Positions 21,082-29,701 of a DNA stretch of 47,941 nt are shown here, piece by piece (positions within the stretch are counted from its first letter, which is position 1; the number at the start of each line of letters is the position of its first letter). This stretch comes from a virus: positions 1 to 47,941 of IMG/VR virus record IMGVR_UViG_3300045747_000648; one strand, 5' to 3'. Below the pieces are notes generated by a model, which saw nothing but the letters and a program-made list of their open reading frames with translations, was not told the origin of the DNA and did no database searches. Position numbers and translations under genes: made by a program.

Positions 21082-21986
21082 CGTCCACCTCTGCGCTTGG
21101 GGATGGGGGTGCCGTAGTACTGGAGCCGGAGGAAGTCGACCATCCGCATCGCCATGCGGAGGTCCCTCCGGGTCTTCATGTACAGGCCGTCGGGGTTGGT
21201 GAAGTCAGCGATCCTCCCCAAGTAGCTGGGATGAAGGATCGGCATGACCGGGTAGTGGATCTCGGCCGCCTTGCCGTAGTAGGTGGCGCTGAAGACCTGC
21301 CCGCGAGACTTGGTGATCTGGGCAGAGAGCTTCCGCGTCACGGCCATGAGCGCCGTGTTCCCGCAGGCGATGATGAGGAGCGGGTCCACGATGTAGATGA
21401 TGTTCAGCAGCCGCTCCCAGCAGGCCTTCATCTCGGGGAGGTTCGGCTGCCGGTTCTCTGGGGGCTGGCAGGAGATGACGTTGGTGATGGCGAACTCCTT
21501 CTCTCGCCAGTCCAAGATCTTCTGGTTGAACTGCTCGGTGGTCTCCCTGGTCCTCTTGCCGTCGTGGTAGCCCTCCCAGAGCCTCTGGATCTCGGGGTCG
21601 TCCGAGACGGAGGCGAGCAGCATGTTGAGGAGCTGGCCGGACTTCCCGATGAAGGGGATCGACTCCTGCATCTCCTCCTCGCCGGGAGCCTCCCCCACGA
21701 TGAGGACCTTGGCGTCCGGGTTCCCAGAGAAGAAGACGATCTCCTCATGGCCGAGAGCGCACTTCGCCTTACCGAGGTCGCAGCGCTGGCAGCCGTACCA
21801 CATGGAGAAGAGCTGCTCGAGCTGCTCCCCCTTCGTCTGCCCGGGGAAGTTGAAGAGCTTGAGGGGGTTCTCCTTGGACAGGGCCTCCTCCATCGGTGAG
21901 TTGATGTCGAAGGTCTTCGCGGGACGGCCGCGTCCCTTCTTCCCTCGCGGCGGCGCGTAGGGGATGACGAACGGGAAGTCCGCCAT
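21078..21986 (-). CDS. uracil-DNA glycosylase family 4/5-like protein, 302 aa
   Basis: Removes uracil from DNA; this family also includes the N-terminal domain of SPO1 DNA polymerase. Motif 1 is LIVGEAPGEEEMQE, followed by PFIGKSGQLLNMLL. ITNVISCQPPENRQP, LIIACGNTALMA and the final VMPILHPSYLGR (motif 2, with His) are typical. Cys residues in YGCQRCDLGKAKC and the later SCQPP and KACW could hold the family Fe-S cluster. The first 45 residues are Pro/Arg-rich and extra. ATG with AGGG upstream. Confidence 0.88.
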   Translation of the reverse strand: MADFPFVIPYAPPRGKKGRGRPAKTFDINSPMEEALSKENPLKLFNFPGQTKGEQLEQLFSMWYGCQRCDLGKAKCALGHEEIVFFSGNPDAKVLIVGEAPGEEEMQESIPFIGKSGQLLNMLLASVSDDPEIQRLWEGYHDGKRTRETTEQFNQKILDWREKEFAITNVISCQPPENRQPNLPEMKACWERLLNIIYIVDPLLIIACGNTALMAVTRKLSAQITKSRGQVFSATYYGKAAEIHYPVMPILHPSYLGRIADFTNPDGLYMKTRRDLRMAMRMVDFLRLQYYGTPIPKRRGGR

Positions 21987-21989
21987 TCC

Positions 21990-22421
21990 CTACACCCTCT
22001 GCCCGATGCCCGGAGGTGGCTGCATCTCGGGCAGGATGATGCCGGCCTCCTTGGCGCGCTTCTGCTCCTGCTCCTTGAAGTAGCGAGCGTAGAGCGCCAT
22101 CATCCGGAGCCGCGACTCGGGGCTGACGTCGGTGAGCTTGTAGAAGACCACCGGCCAGAAGGTGATCTCCCCGGAGCTGATGAGGTCGATGTCCAGCAGA
22201 AGGATGTCGATGCGCAGGTTGCCCGGCTCCACCTTCTGGAGGCGGAGGACCCGACGCGGGTTCTTGAGCTTCACCCGGACCGGGGCCGCGCCGTCGTCCA
22301 CGTACTCGACGAGCTCCCCGACGTACTGCTCGGTGGCGCAGGTCAGGACGCAGAGCTTCTCGGGATCGACGTCGTTCTTGACCAGGTCCTCGAGGATGGC
22401 CTGCATCATTGCGTCATTCAT
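21990..22421 (-). CDS. hypothetical protein, 143 aa
   Basis: Begins with helices, then a beta-rich core (QYVGELVEYVDDGAAPVRVK, LRIDILLLDIDL) that could be an Sm-like or OB-like barrel, and ends with a charged helix and Pro-rich tail. Not assignable. The ATG has GAGGAAG upstream and lies 8 nt inside the helicase 3' end. Confidence 0.75.
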   Translation of the reverse strand: MNDAMMQAILEDLVKNDVDPEKLCVLTCATEQYVGELVEYVDDGAAPVRVKLKNPRRVLRLQKVEPGNLRIDILLLDIDLISSGEITFWPVVFYKLTDVSPESRLRMMALYARYFKEQEQKRAKEAGIILPEMQPPPGIGQRV

Positions 22422-23877
22422 CGGTGTCTTCCTCTTCCTTGGCGAGTTCCTGCATGGTGTTGCGGTAGACCTCCATCAGCTCGGGCGGCAGCTGGCGAGG
22501 CGCGTCGTTGGGCTTCACAGTGCTGAAGGGGTAGTTCCATGTCTTCAGCTCGTGCTTCAGCGACTGGCAGAGCTTCTTCAGTGGAGGAGCAAGCCAGTCC
22601 TCGAAGATGACCACCACCGGCTTCTTCTTGCCCGGCAGCGGCCTCTGGATGCGACCGAAGGACTGCTGAAGCGCGTTCTTCGACTTGTAGGGTGTGAGCT
22701 GGATGAGGGTGTCGAGGCGGTCATCGTCGATGCCCTCGTTCCCCAGCTTGGCGATGGCGAAGCAGAGCTGGCTGTTGCGGAGCACGTTCATCCGGTCCTT
22801 GGTCTCGGAGACGATGAGGCCAGAGCCGGGGAAGAGCGCGTGCAGGAGCTTGAGCTGCACCTTCGAGTGGGACAGGGCGATGATCTTCCTGCCGGCATCC
22901 AGCGCCGTCTTGATGTGCCAGTACCTGAAGACGTTGGCCGTCAGGTCGTTGGCCAGCAAGGTGCGAAGGACGGAGACGTTGATGGTGTTGCTTGCCGACC
23001 TCGCCTTCTCGTAGTCGATGCTGGCAGGCGTCTGCTGGAAGTAGATGTCCGGAATGATGCGCTGAGCGAGGTCGGAGTAGAAGGGCTCCCCGATGTTGTA
23101 GCGGTAGATGGGATCGAGGCCGTCCTCCCGCTCCGCAGTGGCGGTGAGGCCAATACGGTCTCCATAGAACGGCTTCGCCGTGATGGAGAACTTCGGAGCA
23201 CCGATGCGGTGCACCTCGTCGTAGATGACGAGGCCGAAGTAGCGGAAGAACTCCTCGGGCAACGCCCCGTCCTCGATGCGACGGTACAGGGTGGTGACGA
23301 GAGCTAAGGTGATCGGGTGCGCCCACTTGCAGACCGCACCCTGCACCAGCCCCAGCTCCCCTTCGAACTTGAGGCCCGGCTTCAGGCCCTTCTCCTCGTT
23401 GCCGTAGATCGACTCGACCCACTGCGTGAGGATGCCGGTGTCCGGCACGACGACGAGAGTGGGCACGCCTCGCTGAGCGACCTTCTTCAGCGACAGCTTG
23501 GTCTTCCCCTTCCCGCAGGCCAGGTTGAGGATCCCGTTGTCGTGCAGCTTGAGGGCTTCCCAGGCCCTCACCTGCTCCTCGTCCCGGGGGACGACGAGGT
23601 CCTCGAACTCGACCCTCTGGAAGCTGGGGCGCAGGTCGACGAACGGGAAGTCGTAGAGCGCGTACTGCGCTGACGGGAGGAACTCTCTCGGGCAGATGAT
23701 GTGGGTGGAGGACTCGTCCCAGAGTCGGAGCAAGATGTTGGCCTGCTCCGACTCGCTGTAGACCGTGAACTCAAGCGCCCGCTGAACCGGCCCCTCCCTG
23801 ATACCGCTCTTCGGGAGCCAGAGGCTGTTCGACAGGTACGCCTTGTTGGCTTCCTTCGGTACGAAGTTCAGTTCCAT
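22414..23877 (-). CDS. SF2 DNA helicase, UvsW/XPB-like, 487 aa
   Basis: Superfamily 2 translocases of this type remodel branched DNA at forks and recombination intermediates. Motifs in order: Q-like region, Walker A ACGKGKTKLSL, motif Ia LVVVPDTGIL, DEVH box in VIYDEVHRIG, motif III GLTATAERED, motif IV IIALSHSKVQL, motif V region LIQLTPYKSKNAL, and motif VI QQSFGRIQRP with the arginine fingers. A T4 UvsW-like role with the RecA-like protein is inferred. No clear Shine-Dalgarno at ATG 23877. Confidence 0.9.
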   Translation of the reverse strand: MELNFVPKEANKAYLSNSLWLPKSGIREGPVQRALEFTVYSESEQANILLRLWDESSTHIICPREFLPSAQYALYDFPFVDLRPSFQRVEFEDLVVPRDEEQVRAWEALKLHDNGILNLACGKGKTKLSLKKVAQRGVPTLVVVPDTGILTQWVESIYGNEEKGLKPGLKFEGELGLVQGAVCKWAHPITLALVTTLYRRIEDGALPEEFFRYFGLVIYDEVHRIGAPKFSITAKPFYGDRIGLTATAEREDGLDPIYRYNIGEPFYSDLAQRIIPDIYFQQTPASIDYEKARSASNTINVSVLRTLLANDLTANVFRYWHIKTALDAGRKIIALSHSKVQLKLLHALFPGSGLIVSETKDRMNVLRNSQLCFAIAKLGNEGIDDDRLDTLIQLTPYKSKNALQQSFGRIQRPLPGKKKPVVVIFEDWLAPPLKKLCQSLKHELKTWNYPFSTVKPNDAPRQLPPELMEVYRNTMQELAKEEEDTDE

Positions 23878-23916
23878 GGCGGCGGACTCTAACAGAGAGG
23901 GAGGACATCGTCTGTA

Positions 23917-24486
23917 CTACTTGGGAGGCTGCGCAGGCGTCATCGGAGTGACATCCTGCTGCGGCGCTCCCATCTGAGGCGCGGACTCCGGCCAGATCCA
24001 CTGGCGCGTCGCCAGGTGGAGCTGCCACGTGAGACTGCGAAGCGCGTCGATCATCATGTTCTTCCCGAGACGCTCGACGAACGTCTCCTCTCCGAGCTGC
24101 GGGATCATCGGCGGTGGAGATGCCGCCATGGCGTAGTACATCGGATCCGTCAGCCAGCCGTAGCCGTACTGCGGAGGGGCCGGGAAGATCCCAGCTGGCT
24201 GCGGCTGCTGCCTGACCTGCACCTGCTGGGGCGGCTGCTGGTACGACTGGACCTGCAAGGGGGCCTGGCTCGCCATCGGAGGAGGCGGAACCTGGTACCC
24301 GACCGGCTGCTGATAGCCCACCGGCTGGGGCGGAGCAACAGCCTGGTAGTTCCTGGCGCGGACAAGGGTGTCCCGGCAGGACGACATGACCGTGCAGCTC
24401 CGGCACTCCCGGGTGTTCGGGTTGTGGAACCTCTCGTCTCCGAAGCACCTCGGTTGGGCGGACTGGCCACCGAACTGATACGACAT
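23917..24486 (-). CDS. protein with Cys cluster, Pro/Gln linker and C-terminal helix, 189 aa
   Basis: First gene of the long minus operon. The N-terminal part has CFGDERFHNPNTRECRSC and a following CRDTL, a probable zinc site. The middle 90 residues are Pro/Gln/Val/Tyr repeats (PVGYQQPVGYQVPPPP). The end is a helix with many aromatic residues (LRSLTWQLHLATRQWIWP). ATG 24486 has a very strong AGGAGG, and the promoter-like motif at 24527-24558 lies 41 nt upstream. Being first and strongly expressed, it may be an early protein. Confidence 0.8.
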   Translation of the reverse strand: MSYQFGGQSAQPRCFGDERFHNPNTRECRSCTVMSSCRDTLVRARNYQAVAPPQPVGYQQPVGYQVPPPPMASQAPLQVQSYQQPPQQVQVRQQPQPAGIFPAPPQYGYGWLTDPMYYAMAASPPPMIPQLGEETFVERLGKNMMIDALRSLTWQLHLATRQWIWPESAPQMGAPQQDVTPMTPAQPPK

Positions 24487-24526
24487 GACACCTCCTGGTT
24501 TGGGGTAACTACGCAACGTCAGACGC

Positions 24527-24558
24527 CTTATCCCAACGACTCGCTGAGACTTTCCTTG
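24527..24558 (-). promoter_or_regulatory. bipartite promoter-like motif, site 1
   Basis: On the plus strand CTTAT-N16-GACTTTCCTTG; on the minus strand CAAGGAAAGTC-N16-ATAAG. Same elements and same spacing as at 31729-31760 and 46501-46532. On the minus strand it is spaced like a -35/-10 pair, 41 nt before ATG 24486. Confidence 0.6.
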
Positions 24559-24585
24559 TCATGGAAGGGCCCCAACGCCTACACT
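24556..24585 (+). promoter_or_regulatory. sigma-70-like promoter for the first virion block
   Basis: TTGTCA, 18 bases, TACACT. Transcription would start near 24592, about 40 nt before ATG 24632. Its -35 shares the TTG of the minus-strand motif, so the two divergent promoters overlap. Confidence 0.55.
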
Positions 24586-24631
24586 CGGTCCACGGACGAG
24601 TCCCTCTCCGCGCGCCCGAAGGAGCACGACG

Positions 24632-25852
24632 ATGAAGACCGCAGGGGTGATGTTCGACTTCTACGACGACCCGACAGGTTCGGTCTTGAAGTCCGTGTTC
24701 CCGGACGCCGAGAAGCTTCCGGAGGTCGTGAAGACCGCGCACATCCTCAACTCCGAAGAGCGTGACGTCCTCCGCGACGATGCCTACGCCCTCGTGATGC
24801 ACAACGAGGGGCAGGTCCTCCGCAAGTTCGCCTGCGTGGACCCCGGCAACACGCTGCTCTCCCTCGTCTACTTCGAGAAGACGGCTGGCATCCTCCCGAA
24901 GGATGCGCGAGACGCGGCCTACGCGAGCATCATCGCCCGCGCCGAGGAGTTCGGCCTGCTCGAGAAGGAGGCCGTCAAGAAGGAAGACGAGGACGAGGCT
25001 CCCAAGAAGGACGAGCCGCGCGGCTCCGGGAAGCACCCCCAGCGGAAGCGGGACTCGATGAGCCAGCCCTTCGCCGGCGACGACGCCGACTGGGCCGAGC
25101 GGACCAACCTCCGGTCCATCCAGGCCGGCGGGCCGTCCTCGGGCCGGGTGGGCGAGGCCCTCGCCAACCTGAACACCAAGACCGCCTCGGTGGACGTCTC
25201 CGGCGCGCAGGAGGTCCGCTTCGTGAAGCAGGCCGCCACGCACCACGCCCTCGGCCACAGGTTCCCCCTCGACAGCTACGCCGACATCCGGGCCGCCGTC
25301 GACTACTTCAAGCAGAGCTGGCCGGACTTCCAGCCGCCCGAGCGGCACGAGTTCGCCGTGAAGGTGGCCAGCCGGGCCGAGGCCATCGGCCTCGAGGTGC
25401 CGGAGCTGATGGCCCGCTACGGCTCCACCGCCTACGCCCCCGACGTCGAGGCCCACCTCGCCAACCGGAAGGCCAACTGCGAGAAGCAGTACCACGAGGT
25501 CTACGACGCCCTGAAGGAGAAGCGCGCCGAGATCGAGCCGGAGCACTTCGCCGCTCTGCTCGCCAAGGTCGACACCACCACCGGGCTGAACTGGCACTGG
25601 GGCGGTGCGGTCTCCGACCCCTGGCTGGCCACCTTCGGCGGCACGACCCAGTCCGAGAAGACGGCCTTCGGCTGGGAGGGCGGCGGCTACACGGTCGACG
25701 CCGAGAAGCTCCAGGAGGCGGCCGCCAGCGGCGCCCTCAAGGGCAACTTCACCGACGACGTCGTGGCGGCCTTCGAGAAGGACCCGGTCACCATCTTCTC
25801 CTCGATGCCCGACGACACCAAGCTCATCATGGCCCGGCTGGCCTCGGAGTAG
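24632..25852 (+). CDS. first protein of the virion block, 406 aa, unknown
   Basis: Three parts: an N-terminal 115 residues of alpha/beta type (MFDFYDDPTGSVLKSVFPDA), a charged disordered stretch with Glu/Lys runs (KKEDEDEAPKKDEPRGSGK), and a helical C-terminal domain containing AATHHALGHRFPLDSYADIR and PERHEFAVKVASRAEAIGLE. Function not recognised; expression with portal suggests a virion or assembly protein. AAGGAG lies 8 nt before the ATG. Confidence 0.85.
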   Translation: MKTAGVMFDFYDDPTGSVLKSVFPDAEKLPEVVKTAHILNSEERDVLRDDAYALVMHNEGQVLRKFACVDPGNTLLSLVYFEKTAGILPKDARDAAYASIIARAEEFGLLEKEAVKKEDEDEAPKKDEPRGSGKHPQRKRDSMSQPFAGDDADWAERTNLRSIQAGGPSSGRVGEALANLNTKTASVDVSGAQEVRFVKQAATHHALGHRFPLDSYADIRAAVDYFKQSWPDFQPPERHEFAVKVASRAEAIGLEVPELMARYGSTAYAPDVEAHLANRKANCEKQYHEVYDALKEKRAEIEPEHFAALLAKVDTTTGLNWHWGGAVSDPWLATFGGTTQSEKTAFGWEGGGYTVDAEKLQEAAASGALKGNFTDDVVAAFEKDPVTIFSSMPDDTKLIMARLASE

Positions 25853-25855
25853 GGC

Positions 25856-26158
25856 ATGCACCGTCAGACTCTCGCTGCCTTCGCGGACGAGCTCGAGAAG
25901 ATCTCCTTCATCTCCCCGGCAGCCGACCTCGCGGGTCTCGGCATCCTCGCGGTGCCGGGCGTGAAGCACCTGATGAAGAAGCCGAAGGGCACCGCGCAGG
26001 ACAAGAAGGAGCGCAACACGGCGAAGTACGAGACCGCTGGCCTCGCCACGCTGGGCGGCTCCGTCCTCGCCAAGGACCACCACGAGCTGGGGGCGGGCCT
26101 GAAGAAGGGCATCGGCGCGGCGAAGAACTTCGCAGGCAAGGCTCTCCGGCACGCATGA
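25856..26158 (+). CDS. small virion-block protein with N-terminal AAFADELEKI motif, 100 aa
   Basis: Residues 6-16 read LAAFADELEKI, nearly identical to YAAFADEMDKI in the gene at 27078. A hydrophobic segment (PAADLAGLGILAVPGV) and a basic Gly/Ala-rich rest follow. Unknown function; the shared motif may be a sorting or docking signal. ATG three bases after the previous stop, with GGAG upstream. Its stop overlaps the next ATG. Confidence 0.78.
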   Translation: MHRQTLAAFADELEKISFISPAADLAGLGILAVPGVKHLMKKPKGTAQDKKERNTAKYETAGLATLGGSVLAKDHHELGAGLKKGIGAAKNFAGKALRHA

Positions 26159-27081
26159 CCCCTGAGGAGCGACTCACGGACCTGCTGGCGGGTGCCCGTC
26201 CGACGGCGCCCACGGAGGGGTCCAGCCTCGAGGCGGCGATGCGGAGGGCGGAGCCGGAAGGGTTCAGCCCCGTCACCATCCGCACGCTCTTCTTCCATCA
26301 GGACGTCCACCCGGTGGTCCTCGACTTCGCCCTGCTCCGCACCTTCGGGGTGGCGTGGCACGGATGGGAAGCAGAGACCATCTGGGCGGAGGTCCACCGT
26401 GCCTTCAAGACTCAGGTCTCCGAGATCGTTCGGGCCAAGGTGATGGCAGTGAAGACCTGCCACGTCTCCACCGGTCCCTGGGAGAGCTGGCAGGTCTTCG
26501 AGAAGGTCATCCAGGTCCTCAACAACAACCTCCCGCGATGGGACCTGATGCAGGCGCCCGGCCTCGAGCAGCTCTACGCCGGCATCGACATCATGGACAC
26601 GCTGGACAAGAAGCCCTTCTCCGACGAGGTGAAGCTCTACATCGCCGCGGCGTGCCACAACGAGGACGTCCTCTTCCTCCCGCCGCCTCTCGACCTCGTG
26701 CAGGTCGAGGTGAGCCAGCCCCACTACGTCTGCCAGGACTGCGGCAACGAGGACTCGGCCCTCTTCCACGACGGCATCTGCGACACCTGCACGGAGAAGT
26801 GGACGCAGGGGACGATGGGCGGCCGCCCCGACACGGAGCTGCTGTCGCAGGGCAAGGGGCGCAACCTGAAGACCGTGCTGCGCTTCGACCCCGACGCGAC
26901 CCAGACGCTCTGGGACTCCGTGAAGGGGAAGAAGACCGCCGACGTGGCTGACCTCCTCGACGAGACGCCCGAGGGCACGCAGGTGGCGAAGCTCCTCATG
27001 GCGCGCGACTACATGAACATCCGGCGGCGCCAGCTGGCTGATCAGCTCACCTCGCTCAAGTCCTGGCTGGGGGCGGCATGA
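26155..27081 (+). CDS. virion-block protein with zinc ribbon, 308 aa, unknown
   Basis: Helical N-terminal two thirds (DFALLRTFGVAWHGWEAETI; FEKVIQVLNNNLPRWDLMQA). A zinc ribbon CQDCGNEDS...CDTCTEKW follows, then a helical C-terminus with MARDYMNIRRRQLADQL. It overlaps its neighbours by ATGA on both sides, upstream of the portal. Could be a head-assembly or portal-associated protein. Confidence 0.8.
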   Translation: MTPEERLTDLLAGARPTAPTEGSSLEAAMRRAEPEGFSPVTIRTLFFHQDVHPVVLDFALLRTFGVAWHGWEAETIWAEVHRAFKTQVSEIVRAKVMAVKTCHVSTGPWESWQVFEKVIQVLNNNLPRWDLMQAPGLEQLYAGIDIMDTLDKKPFSDEVKLYIAAACHNEDVLFLPPPLDLVQVEVSQPHYVCQDCGNEDSALFHDGICDTCTEKWTQGTMGGRPDTELLSQGKGRNLKTVLRFDPDATQTLWDSVKGKKTADVADLLDETPEGTQVAKLLMARDYMNIRRRQLADQLTSLKSWLGAA

Positions 27082-27620
27082 AGATCGCCTCGATGGTGAA
27101 GTACACGGAGAAGGGCAAGCTGGTGAAGAAGGCCCAGTACGCTGCCTTCGCCGACGAGATGGACAAGATCGCCGGCACCTGGATGACCAACGTCGGCAGC
27201 AAGATCGTCAAGGCGGTCAAGGCGGCGCCGAGAGACTCGATGCACGCCGTCACCGACTTCGCCAAGCGCCCGATGCAGTCCATGAAGGAGGGCTGGAAGG
27301 CCACCTGGGATCCGAAGCTCGGCAAGGGCGGGGGCAAGCTCTCTGGTGGCCTCATGCTGGCCGGCACGGCCGCCAGCGTGGCAGGTGCCGTGCCCAAGAA
27401 AGATCCGACTGGTCGGCAGGAGAGCCGGATGACTCGCGGCATGCGCGCCGGTGCGGGGTTCGCCACCGGCCTCGCCGCTGCCAAGCACGGCATCATCCCA
27501 GGCATTGCGTTGGGTGTGGCGGGGGATGTCGCCGCAGGCTACGCTGGCCGCCGCATCGACAAGATGCGAAAGTACGCTCCCCCGGGCGCGGTGCAGGCCC
27601 CACCACCTGAAAGCACTTGA
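27078..27620 (+). CDS. Gly-rich, partly hydrophobic virion-block protein, 180 aa
   Basis: Residues 21-31 repeat the AAFADEMDKI motif. The C-terminal half has two Gly/Ala-rich hydrophobic stretches (LSGGLMLAGTAASVAGAV and GIIPGIALGVAGDVAAGYAG) with glycine-zipper spacing, as in membrane-inserting or pore-forming peptides. It could be an internal virion protein ejected with the DNA. ATG overlaps the preceding TGA; its own TGA overlaps the portal ATG. Confidence 0.8.
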   Translation: MKIASMVKYTEKGKLVKKAQYAAFADEMDKIAGTWMTNVGSKIVKAVKAAPRDSMHAVTDFAKRPMQSMKEGWKATWDPKLGKGGGKLSGGLMLAGTAASVAGAVPKKDPTGRQESRMTRGMRAGAGFATGLAAAKHGIIPGIALGVAGDVAAGYAGRRIDKMRKYAPPGAVQAPPPEST

Positions 27621-29692
27621 TGGCCTACGACAACTTGTCACTCGGCTTCGGTGGGACGTCGCGCTTCAGCGGGCAGCGCGGCCGCACGGCCGATGGCATG
27701 GGGCGCTCTGGCGTCCGCTACCCGTCGCCCTTCTTCGACCTCGGCCAGACCTACCTGCCGCCGGACCAGAAGAAGCTGCTGCACTGGTGCCGCTTCTACT
27801 ACCTGACGAACCCCCTCATCAACTCGGTCGTGCACAAGATGGCGGAGTACCCCATCACCGAGATCATCATCGACGAGAAGGACCAGCAGGTGAAGGAGAA
27901 GTGGGAGGAGATGCTGGGCAGCCACCTGCGCTACCGGCCCTTCCAGATCGAAGTGGGGATCGACTACTTCGCCTACGGCATCTGCATCACCACCATCCAC
28001 TTCCCCTTCACGAAGTGGCTCCAGTGCCGCAACTGCAAGCACAAGGTGCAGGCGAAGAAGACCGTCTACAAGTGGCGCAACCTGGACTACATCATCCAGT
28101 GCGACAAGTGCGGGACGACGGCGCCGGCGAAGGTGCAGGACTTCTACGAGAAGGACCTGCGCCGCATCCGCCTCATGCGGTGGAATCCGGAGTACGTCCA
28201 CGTCGACCCTGGCTTCGCCGGCACGGACCCCGTCTACACCTTCGAGCTCCCGCTCCAGGTCCGCAACGACCTGCTGCTCGGCAAGAAGACCCTGCTCGAC
28301 ACCATCCCCGACGTCTTCGTCGAGGCGCTCCGGCGCAACAAGTTCGTCCGCTTCGCCGACGAGAACATCTTCGTCTTCAAGCGCCCCATCATCAGCCAGA
28401 AGGACAACGGCTGGGGGATGCCGCTGATCTTCCCCGTCCTCAAGGACACCTTCTACCTCCAGGTGCTGCGCAAGGCGCAGGAGGCCATCGCGCAGGAGCA
28501 CATCGTCCCGCTGCGCATCCTCTTCCCGCAGGCAGGCTCCAACACCTCGGATCCCTACACCACGATCAACCTCGACTCCTGGAAGAGCCGGGTCGAGGGT
28601 GAGATCGCGAAGTGGAAGTACGACAACAACTACATCCCCATCCTGCCTCTCCCGATCGGCAACGAGACCATCGGCGGCGATGGGAAGGCGCTCATGCTGC
28701 ACCAGGAGATGCAGGCCTGGTCCGACCAGATCGTGGCCGGCATGGGCGTGCCCCGGGAGTTCGTCTTCGGCGGCCTCCAGTACAGCGGCTCCAACGTCTC
28801 CATGCGGATGCTGGAGAACTCCTTCATCGGCTACCGCGTCGACCACGAGAACATGCTCAACAACTTCGTGATCCGGCGCATCGCCAACTACATGGGCTGG
28901 AAGCCCGTGCGCGCCCACATGAAGCGCTTCAAGATGGCGGACGACCTCCAGCGCACCGCCTTCCTCTTCCAGCTCAACCAGGCGCAGAAGATCTCCGACG
29001 TCACCTTGCTCCAGGAGGCTGATCAGGATCCTGCGGTCGAGGAGCAGAGGAAGAACATCGAGATGGACCGCCAGCTCGAGTACCAGCGCAAGATGGCGAT
29101 CGCGCAGGCTCAGGTGCAGGCGGAAGCCCAGGCCATCCAGATGAAGGCCCAGGCCGAGGTGCAGCAGGAGATGATGGCCAAGGGCATGGCCATGCCGGGT
29201 GCCGAGGGTCAGCCGGGTCAGCCGGGCGTGCCTGGGCAGCCTGGTGCAGAAGGCGCGCAGCCAGGGATGCCTGGGCAACCTGGCGCCGAGGGTGGCCAGC
29301 AGGGCGAGATGATGGAGGGGTCGCAGGCGGCGCCAGGGATGCCTGACAATGCCTCCGTGTCTCCCGCGAACGCGCAGCAGGCCCCGACGGAGGGCGTGCC
29401 TCAGGAGATGCAGAGCCCCATCACGCAGGGCCAGACCGGCGGAGGGATGAACCTCCTCTACCTCGGCCGCCGCGCGGTGGTCGCCATCCACGAGCTCGAG
29501 CAGCAGGACCCTTCCGGAGCGAAGAAGTCTCTCACGCTCCAGACGATGAAGATGTCGAACCCCCAGCTCTACTCCGTCGTCATCCGGATGCTCCAGAGCG
29601 AGCAGGGCTCCCAGGCCAATCCGCTCAGCCCGACGCAGAGCCCCCTCCCACAGCAGAAGCCCGAGAGGCGCCAGTCGCCCGTCGGTGTCTAG
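27620..29692 (+). CDS. portal protein, 690 aa, with zinc ribbon and collagen-like stretch
   Basis: Portal proteins form the dodecameric DNA channel of the head. Support: an N-terminal helical stem region (LHWCRFYYLTNPLINSVVHK), the core segment GMGVPREFVFGGLQYSGSNV with MRMLENSF and a following helix pair typical of phage portals, and size. Unusual additions are a zinc ribbon CRNCKHKV...CDKCGT at about residues 136-160, and a Gly-Pro-Gln tail around residues 525-560 with collagen-like G-x-y repeats (GQPGQPGVPGQPG). ATG 27620 overlaps the previous stop (TGATG). Confidence 0.87.
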   Translation: MAYDNLSLGFGGTSRFSGQRGRTADGMGRSGVRYPSPFFDLGQTYLPPDQKKLLHWCRFYYLTNPLINSVVHKMAEYPITEIIIDEKDQQVKEKWEEMLGSHLRYRPFQIEVGIDYFAYGICITTIHFPFTKWLQCRNCKHKVQAKKTVYKWRNLDYIIQCDKCGTTAPAKVQDFYEKDLRRIRLMRWNPEYVHVDPGFAGTDPVYTFELPLQVRNDLLLGKKTLLDTIPDVFVEALRRNKFVRFADENIFVFKRPIISQKDNGWGMPLIFPVLKDTFYLQVLRKAQEAIAQEHIVPLRILFPQAGSNTSDPYTTINLDSWKSRVEGEIAKWKYDNNYIPILPLPIGNETIGGDGKALMLHQEMQAWSDQIVAGMGVPREFVFGGLQYSGSNVSMRMLENSFIGYRVDHENMLNNFVIRRIANYMGWKPVRAHMKRFKMADDLQRTAFLFQLNQAQKISDVTLLQEADQDPAVEEQRKNIEMDRQLEYQRKMAIAQAQVQAEAQAIQMKAQAEVQQEMMAKGMAMPGAEGQPGQPGVPGQPGAEGAQPGMPGQPGAEGGQQGEMMEGSQAAPGMPDNASVSPANAQQAPTEGVPQEMQSPITQGQTGGGMNLLYLGRRAVVAIHELEQQDPSGAKKSLTLQTMKMSNPQLYSVVIRMLQSEQGSQANPLSPTQSPLPQQKPERRQSPVGV

Positions 29693-29701
29693 AGGTGGGG
29701 A

